From: Halobacteriovoraceae bacterium
GTDB lineage: Bacteria > Bdellovibrionota > Bacteriovoracia > Bacteriovoracales > Bacteriovoracaceae
Reading direction: 5' to 3'
DNA length: 10,344 nucleotides
NCBI GenBank assembly: GCA_018663815.1
Contig: JABJPQ010000572.1
Coordinates: 1 to 10,344 of the forward strand
In this document: piece after piece, positions 5,831 through 10,344 of the stretch
Layout: each line of letters opens with the position of its first letter
Numbering within the stretch: the stretch's first letter is position 1
Notes under the pieces: model-generated
Seen by the model: only the letters and a program-made list of their open reading frames with translations
Database searches by the model: none
What the model was told of the DNA's origin: nothing
Made by a program: the position numbers and the translations under genes

Positions 5831-7948
5831 TTACCTCGTAAGATCCGTTCCCATTCGCTGAAGATAAGCAATCATGGCAATAAGTTGTTTATCTTTAACC
5901 TTCATACTAACACCTGCATCGGCCATCCCTCTGGTGATTGCTTCTGCTTGTGCCTTTGCATGGCTAATTGAATTTCTAACCTCTTCATCAGTGTATGGAA
6001 CACCTAAAGCTTGCATCACACGTAGTTTTTTAGGTAAAATATTGTACTCAGTATCATCTTTCTCTAGCCAAGTATAAACAGGCATAATTGAACCTGGTGA
6101 AACTTTTCTTGGATCAATCATATGAAAATAATGCCAAGAGTCTGGATACTTCCCACCAATTCTCGCCAAATCAGGACCTGTTCTTTTTGATCCCCACTGA
6201 AATGGATGATCATAAATAAATTCGGTCGCCTCTGAAGCCTTACCATACCTCAGAACCTCTGAAGCCATTGGACGAATCATTTGCGAGTGACAGTTATAAC
6301 AACCCTCTCTTACGTATAGATCTCTACCAGCTAGTTCAAGTGGTGTGTATGGCTTAATCTTTTCACTGACTTCAATAAAGTCTCTAGATAATAGCGCAGG
6401 AATAAATTCAATAACAGTTCCCACTAAAACAGCTAATACGGCCAAAACTGTAAACACAGATGTTAAACCTTCTAATTTTCTATGTCCTTTATCCGTATTT
6501 TCTTTGGTCCAATCTAGCGAAGGAGCTTGAAAAACATCTTCTTTTTCAACTTTTTTAGCCAAGTGAATTGTTTTAAACAAGTTATACAACATAATAAGCA
6601 TACTAGTGAAAACTAAAAGACCACCAATTAAACGTATCCAATACATCGGTAGAATTTTATCTACTGTTTCCATAAAATTTGGATAAACAAGTTGTCCATT
6701 TCCATCAATCGCTCTCCACATAAGACCTTGAGTGATCCCCGCAACAGTCATTGATAAATAATAAAGGACTAAACCTAATGTTCCGGTCCAAAATTGTGTA
6801 CTCGAAAGCTTTTCACTATAAACAGTTGTTTTCCACAACCTAGGAACAAGGTAATAAAGCATACCGGCAGCAAACATATAGTTCCAACCAATACCACCAC
6901 CGTGAACATGTCCAACAATCCAATCAGTATAATGTCCAAGTGAGTTAACAGATTTTATGGATAATAGCGGACCTTCAAAAGTCGACATACCGTAAAAAGT
7001 AATCGCCGTTACAAAGTATTTAAGAATTGCTTCTTTTCGTACTCTATCCCATGCTCCTCTTAGCGTAAGTAGACCGTTGATCATACCACCCCAAGAAGGT
7101 GCCCATAACATTAATGAGAAAACCATCCCAACAGTTTGTGCCCATTCAGGTAGTGCTGTATAAAGTAAATGGTGAGGTCCGGCCCAAATGTACAAGAAAA
7201 TCAATGACCAAAAATGAACGATTGAAAGTCTATAACTATAAACAGGTCTATTAATGGCTTTAGGTACATAATAATACATCAAACCAAGTACTGGTGTTGT
7301 TAAGAAAAATGCAACTGCATTATGTCCGTACCACCACTGAACCATAGCATCTTGAACACCCGCAAATATAGGATAACTTTTCATTAACGACACTGGAATC
7401 TCAAGTGAGTTTACGATATGAAGAAGTGCAATTGTTACGATTGAAGCAATATAAAACCAGATTGAAACATAAATATGCTTTTCTCTTCTTTTTGCTAATG
7501 TTCCAAAAAAGTTAACAGCAAAAACAACCCAAATTACAGTAATAAGAATATCAATAGGCCATTCAAGCTCTGCGTATTCTTTACTACCTGAAATACCAAG
7601 TGGAAGTGTTACTGCGGCTAGAACAATTATTAGTTGCCATCCCCAAAAGTGAATCTTACTTAGCGTATCACTAAAAAGCCTCGTTTTAAGCAGTCTTTGG
7701 GTTGAATGATAAATACCAGTAAAAATACTGTTACCAACAAATGCAAAAATGATCGCGTTTGTGTGTAATGGCCGTAAACGACCAAACGTTAACCACTCAA
7801 TACCAAAATTAAATCTCCAATCAGCTAGCTGTGAAGCAATAATTACCCCAACGAGCATCCCTACAGCTCCCCAAATGATCGTCGCTATTGCAAACTTTTT
7901 TACAATGTCGTCGTCATAGGAAAAACTCTCCATTTCCTTTGAACTCAT
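5831..7948 (-). CDS. ccoNO: Fused CcoN-CcoO: cbb3 oxidase catalytic subunit I joined to haem c subunit II
   Basis: The 705-residue protein joins subunits normally made separately. Residues 1-465 are CcoN, with all cofactor ligands two positions from the Pseudomonas stutzeri numbering I recall: low-spin haem b H62 and H349, haem b3 H347, CuB H209, H259 and H260, cross-link Tyr Y253 and active-site Glu E325. A charged linker (465-492) leads to the CcoO anchor helix (about 495-520) and a periplasmic cytochrome c domain with GCYNCHSQMIRP (C550, C553, H554), RTGPDLARIGGKY and a probable Met ligand M622 in PGSIMPVYTW. It reduces O2 to water and pumps protons. No stop, frameshift or internal ribosome site is seen at the junction, so the fusion looks real. 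ATG 7948 follows AGAGGGG and lies 12 bases after ccoS. ccoQ begins two bases after its stop. Confidence 0.96.
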   Translation of the reverse strand: MSSKEMESFSYDDDIVKKFAIATIIWGAVGMLVGVIIASQLADWRFNFGIEWLTFGRLRPLHTNAIIFAFVGNSIFTGIYHSTQRLLKTRLFSDTLSKIHFWGWQLIIVLAAVTLPLGISGSKEYAELEWPIDILITVIWVVFAVNFFGTLAKRREKHIYVSIWFYIASIVTIALLHIVNSLEIPVSLMKSYPIFAGVQDAMVQWWYGHNAVAFFLTTPVLGLMYYYVPKAINRPVYSYRLSIVHFWSLIFLYIWAGPHHLLYTALPEWAQTVGMVFSLMLWAPSWGGMINGLLTLRGAWDRVRKEAILKYFVTAITFYGMSTFEGPLLSIKSVNSLGHYTDWIVGHVHGGGIGWNYMFAAGMLYYLVPRLWKTTVYSEKLSSTQFWTGTLGLVLYYLSMTVAGITQGLMWRAIDGNGQLVYPNFMETVDKILPMYWIRLIGGLLVFTSMLIMLYNLFKTIHLAKKVEKEDVFQAPSLDWTKENTDKGHRKLEGLTSVFTVLAVLAVLVGTVIEFIPALLSRDFIEVSEKIKPYTPLELAGRDLYVREGCYNCHSQMIRPMASEVLRYGKASEATEFIYDHPFQWGSKRTGPDLARIGGKYPDSWHYFHMIDPRKVSPGSIMPVYTWLEKDDTEYNILPKKLRVMQALGVPYTDEEVRNSISHAKAQAEAITRGMADAGVSMKVKDKQLIAMIAYLQRMGTDLTR

Positions 7949-7960
7949 GTTTAAACCCCT

Positions 7961-8131
7961 CTAAATTGATTTGTCATTTTCAGACTTTATATTTTCATCA
8001 TCTAATAAAACTCTATATGCTGGAGTATCTAAGTCATCAAATTGACCTTTTTTAACAGCGTAAATAAACGCTAAAACAAAACCAATGGATATCAGCAATG
8101 CAAACGGCAGCATGATTATTAAAACACTCAT
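7961..8131 (-). CDS. ccoS: CcoS-type cbb3 oxidase assembly protein
   Basis: A 56-residue single-span protein read directly from the minus strand. It begins MSVLIIMLPFALLISIGFVLAF and continues IYAVKKGQFDDLDTPAYRVLLDDE. The GQFDDLDTPAxRxLxDDE motif right after the helix is the diagnostic CcoS signature, and the length is normal for the family. CcoS is needed for cofactor insertion into the oxidase; strains lacking it make inactive enzyme lacking haem b and copper. ATG 8131 follows AGGA at 8139-8136. The gene lies 79 bases after ccoI, the only real gap within the cco locus, and 12 bases before ccoNO. That gap carries an operator-like box and a candidate promoter, so ccoS is probably the first gene of a transcript that also contains the oxidase structural genes. 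Confidence 0.93.
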   Translation of the reverse strand: MSVLIIMLPFALLISIGFVLAFIYAVKKGQFDDLDTPAYRVLLDDENIKSENDKSI

Positions 8132-8141
8132 CTTTTCCTAA

Positions 8142-8161
8142 AACTTAATAAATATTAAGTT
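8142..8161. repeat. 20-base inverted repeat just upstream of ccoS
   Basis: AACTTAATA-AA-TATTAAGTT on the plus strand: two perfect nine-base arms around a two-base centre. The centre is too short for a good RNA hairpin loop, so a dimeric protein site is more natural. It ends two bases before the ccoS ribosome site and would span the transcription start predicted from the upstream box (8155). In AT-rich DNA such dyads can arise by chance. Confidence 0.5.
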
Positions 8162-8170
8162 AATTTATCA
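8162..8170 (-). promoter_or_regulatory. Candidate extended -10 element of the ccoS-ccoNOQP-ccoG transcript
   Basis: TTGATAAATT on the minus strand contains TGA-TAAATT (8169-8162), an extended -10 form with a hexamer (8167-8162) matching TATAAT at four of six positions. The first base of the hexamer is 29.5 bases from the centre of the operator-like box at 8203-8190, the same spacing as at the sensor-domain gene. The predicted start near 8155 gives a leader of about 24 bases with a ribosome site. The region is so AT-rich that other hexamers could serve. Confidence 0.4.
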
Positions 8171-8172
8171 AT

Positions 8173-8186
8173 AATATGATCATATT
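8173..8186. repeat. 14-base perfect palindrome AATATGATCATATT
   Basis: The sequence is its own reverse complement over 14 bases with a TGATCA core. It lies between the operator-like box and the candidate -10 element before ccoS, roughly where a -35 element would be. It could be a second regulator site or an effect of AT-rich composition. Confidence 0.35.
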
Positions 8187-8189
8187 TTG

Positions 8190-8203
8190 ATGACCAATAT
8201 CAG
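8190..8203 (-). promoter_or_regulatory. FNR-like operator upstream of ccoS
   Basis: Read on the minus strand, CTGATATTGGTCAT matches the box at 2544-2557 at 12 of 14 positions. It matches FNR TTGAT-N4-ATCAA at 7 of 10. The left half TGAT is intact and the right half is GTCA instead of ATCA, so it may be a weaker site. FNR-type control of cbb3 oxidase genes is well established in Proteobacteria. Its spacing to a candidate -10 repeats that at the other box. Confidence 0.5.
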
Positions 8204-8210
8204 TTTTTTT

Positions 8211-10343
8211 TTAATTTAGACTTATTATTTTACGAATTTTTTTAACGGACAGTAAAGTAGAAGTTAACACTGTCAAAGAGCTTGCTGGCATTAAAATCGC
8301 TGCCAGTAATGGGCTAACTTGTCCTGCAAATGCCAAGTACACGCCAACAACATTGTACAATAGAGAAAAGCCCAGGTTTCTATAGATTATTTTTATAATA
8401 TGCTTGGAAGCCTTGATTAAGTTGAGAACGTGTACCACACCTGTCTTAGACAAATAAACATCTGCGGCCCTAAGACTAACATCAACACTCCCTTTTACGG
8501 CCACTCCTACATATGCAGCTTTCAGAGCTATTGCGTCATTGACTCCGTCTCCAACCATAATAGAATTTTTACTCGCTAAAACAATGTCTCTTTTTTCTTC
8601 AGGTGACTTTTCAAAATAAATACTTTTTTCATCCATATTGAGTTTCGCAGTCGTATAAAGTACAGACTGCTGCTTATCACCAGACAAAATATGTGTTTTC
8701 ACACCCTCATTGGAAAAGCCGGTCAAAGTATCAGCTACGCCCTCACGCAATGTATCCCAAAGCTCAACAATTAAAACCAATTCTCCCTGACAATATAGCC
8801 CGACGCGAGATTGAAACTCATCGTCACTAATTAACAAATCCTGATCAACGGATCTGACCTCATAAAAGTGATTATCAAAAACTCCGCTAACCCCTACACC
8901 AGGAGTTTCTTTATATTCGGAAATTTGAAGTAGCTCAACTCCGCTTTGGCCTTTGAAATAATATGTTATTGAAGTCGCAATAGGGTGATGGCTTTGTTGC
9001 TCAAGTGAGTAAAGAATAGCAAAATTTTGCTTATGTGGTTTAACCTCAATCACATTTTCAATGGTAAACTCTCCTTTAGTGAGAGTTCCTGTTTTATCTA
9101 AAAAAATATTCTCCGCTGTCGCGAGCTTTTCAATAACCTGTTCATTTTTAACTAAAACTCCTTGTTTTGCCATATTGGAAAGACCAAGAATCAGCGCCAG
9201 AGGAGTTGTTAGCGCCAGCGCACAAGGACAAGTAATAATGAGTAAAGTCAGTGTTCGAGTAAAGGCGAGTTCTAAATCCGCAGTCACCATAAAATAAACA
9301 AAAAATAACGTTGCAATTAAAAAGATGATGGTCACAAAACGTTTTGAAATTTTATCCGTTATAAGTGAAATCTTTGACTCTACACTCCACCCCTGTTCAA
9401 TCTCACTTAAAATACTGCCGAGGCGACTATCCTCAAGTTCAGTAGTTACTTCAATCGTAATTTTTTGTTCTAAGTTTTTAGCCCCCATGTAAACATCGTC
9501 ACCCACTGACACTTTTTCAGGCTTTACCTCTCCAGTCAGTAAAGAATTATTTATATGGGACTGACCTTCAGTTATTTTACCATCAATAGGAATAACTTCA
9601 CCTTGCTCAACGACAACAATATCTTTTAATTGTAAAAATTTTGCTAATACTTCCTCAAACTCATTATCTCGTAAACGCTTGGCCGATTTATTTACAAAAA
9701 AACTGGCTAGATCCTCTGAGCCCAGTGCTTTTTGTTGCGCTTTTTTTAAAACATAGCGAGCAAAGAGTAATAAAAAAACAAGAGTGGATAGGGTATCAAA
9801 ATAAAAGTACTCCTTATCGTTTAGAAAGCTATAAATTCCCATCCCCATACCCGTTATAAGCGCAACAACAATGGGGATATCGATGGATAAATCTTTTGTC
9901 TTTATCGAACTCCAAGCATTTTTGTAAAAAGGTATTGCACTAAAAAATATAATTGGAAGGGTGCACATAAAAGAAAAAAGGTTAAAATAGTATTTAAAAA
10001 AACCATCCGCTCCGTTGTAAACGGCTAAGGAATATAACATAATATTTCCTGCTGCCGCAAACGCTACTCCGATTTTTATTAAATCCTTACGATCTTCGTT
10101 TTTAGCATAGAGGTCGCGGTCAGAGTCTTGTAAGATGGGGTGAGGACGATAACCAATCGAGGCTAATTTCCTAGCAATCAGCGCTAACGAAATATTTTCA
10201 GGAACCTTAACTCTCAAAGTTGAGGTCGACATATTTAACTTACTGGTCTCAACACCTTCGCAGTAATCAGGTAATTTTTCTAACAACCACAGACAAGCTA
10301 CGCAATGAACCCCCTCAACAAAAAAATTAAAATGATAAAACCC
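8211..10343 (-). CDS. ccoI: CcoI/FixI-type copper-translocating P1B ATPase (partial, N-terminus outside window)
   Basis: The frame is open from the right edge, giving 710 visible residues; the true start lies upstream. The visible part begins FHF-like and reaches EGVHCVACLWLLEKLP (10-25), an N-terminal heavy-metal-associated domain with C14 and C17, the typical CcoI 'GxHCxxCxWLLE' form. Downstream are the actuator TGEV (270-273), the membrane ion-path motif TCPCALALTTP (371-381), phosphorylation site DKTGTLTKGE (416-425), SHHPIA (451-456), MVGDGVNDA (596-604) and MPASSLTVL (685-693). All catalytic residues are present. CcoI exports Cu(I) for the CuB centre of cbb3 oxidase rather than for detoxification. 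Its place directly upstream of ccoS supports this. It ends 79 bases before ccoS, across a spacer with promoter-like features, so ccoS may be transcribed both from ccoI and independently. Confidence 0.93.
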   Translation of the reverse strand, partial: GFYHFNFFVEGVHCVACLWLLEKLPDYCEGVETSKLNMSTSTLRVKVPENISLALIARKLASIGYRPHPILQDSDRDLYAKNEDRKDLIKIGVAFAAAGNIMLYSLAVYNGADGFFKYYFNLFSFMCTLPIIFFSAIPFYKNAWSSIKTKDLSIDIPIVVALITGMGMGIYSFLNDKEYFYFDTLSTLVFLLLFARYVLKKAQQKALGSEDLASFFVNKSAKRLRDNEFEEVLAKFLQLKDIVVVEQGEVIPIDGKITEGQSHINNSLLTGEVKPEKVSVGDDVYMGAKNLEQKITIEVTTELEDSRLGSILSEIEQGWSVESKISLITDKISKRFVTIIFLIATLFFVYFMVTADLELAFTRTLTLLIITCPCALALTTPLALILGLSNMAKQGVLVKNEQVIEKLATAENIFLDKTGTLTKGEFTIENVIEVKPHKQNFAILYSLEQQSHHPIATSITYYFKGQSGVELLQISEYKETPGVGVSGVFDNHFYEVRSVDQDLLISDDEFQSRVGLYCQGELVLIVELWDTLREGVADTLTGFSNEGVKTHILSGDKQQSVLYTTAKLNMDEKSIYFEKSPEEKRDIVLASKNSIMVGDGVNDAIALKAAYVGVAVKGSVDVSLRAADVYLSKTGVVHVLNLIKASKHIIKIIYRNLGFSLLYNVVGVYLAFAGQVSPLLAAILMPASSLTVLTSTLLSVKKIRKIISLN

Positions 10344-10344
10344 A

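Noticed and set aside
8201..8213. T-run on the plus strand at the ccoI end as a terminator
   Set aside because: It would act on plus-strand transcription, where there is no gene; for ccoI it reads as an A-run with no preceding stem.
9061..9859. Plus-strand open frames (9061-9297 and 9641-9859) opposite ccoI
   Set aside because: Antisense shadows of a well-conserved P-type ATPase; no ribosome site, recognisable domain or neighbour supports them. Similar plus-strand frames opposite ccoG and ccoNO were rejected for the same reason.
10284..10286. TTG as the start codon of the copper ATPase
   Set aside because: The same frame continues upstream through the CxxC metal-binding motif (EGVHCVACLW) to the window edge, so the gene is truncated by the window, not started here.

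Overview
The window is 10,344 bases of AT-rich bacterial DNA (roughly 35-40% GC by eye) centred on a cbb3-type (high-affinity, microaerobic) cytochrome c oxidase locus. The fused CcoN-CcoO subunit, the short mono-haem CcoP and the low-GC protein style suggest a Gram-negative outside the classical Alpha/Gammaproteobacteria. A Bdellovibrionota (Bacteriovorax/Halobacteriovorax-like) host is my best guess, but this is inference from style, not from a marker gene.

Layout. Positions 1-1719 (minus) hold an NhaP-type cation:proton antiporter with a C-terminal TrkA-N-like domain; its 3' end lies outside the window. A 105-base divergent spacer follows. On the plus strand are an FNR-type regulator (1825-2532) and a 119-residue protein that is only a cyclic-nucleotide-binding-like sensor domain without a DNA-binding domain (2592-2951). 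Everything from 2945 to the right edge is on the minus strand and forms the oxidase locus. In transcription order it reads ccoI (copper P-type ATPase, N-terminus outside the window), ccoS, ccoNO fusion, ccoQ, ccoP, ccoG and a SafE/DsbD_2-like membrane protein. From ccoS onward the genes are packed with gaps of 2-12 bases or overlaps, so they are very probably one transcript. The ccoS and ccoQ genes are short (56 and 58 aa) and easily missed.

How the genes work together. CcoNO, CcoQ and CcoP are the enzyme: haem b/b3-CuB reduction of O2, fed by c-type haems in the CcoO part and in CcoP. CcoI, CcoG, CcoS and probably the SafE-like protein deliver copper and assemble the enzyme. The FNR-like protein keeps cysteines matching the four Fe-S ligand sites of E. 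coli FNR and is the obvious candidate oxygen sensor for the locus.

The most interesting signal is regulatory. Two 14-base boxes, CTGATATTTATCAT upstream of the sensor-domain gene and CTGATATTGGTCAT upstream of ccoS, agree at 12 of 14 positions. Each lies exactly 29.5 bases (box centre to first base of the hexamer) from a plausible -10 element, as expected of an FNR class II (-41.5) promoter. This suggests one regulon containing the oxidase and the orphan sensor-domain protein. No gene-free stretch exceeds 300 bases, and I see no RNA genes, mobile elements, CRISPR arrays or convincing intrinsic terminators.
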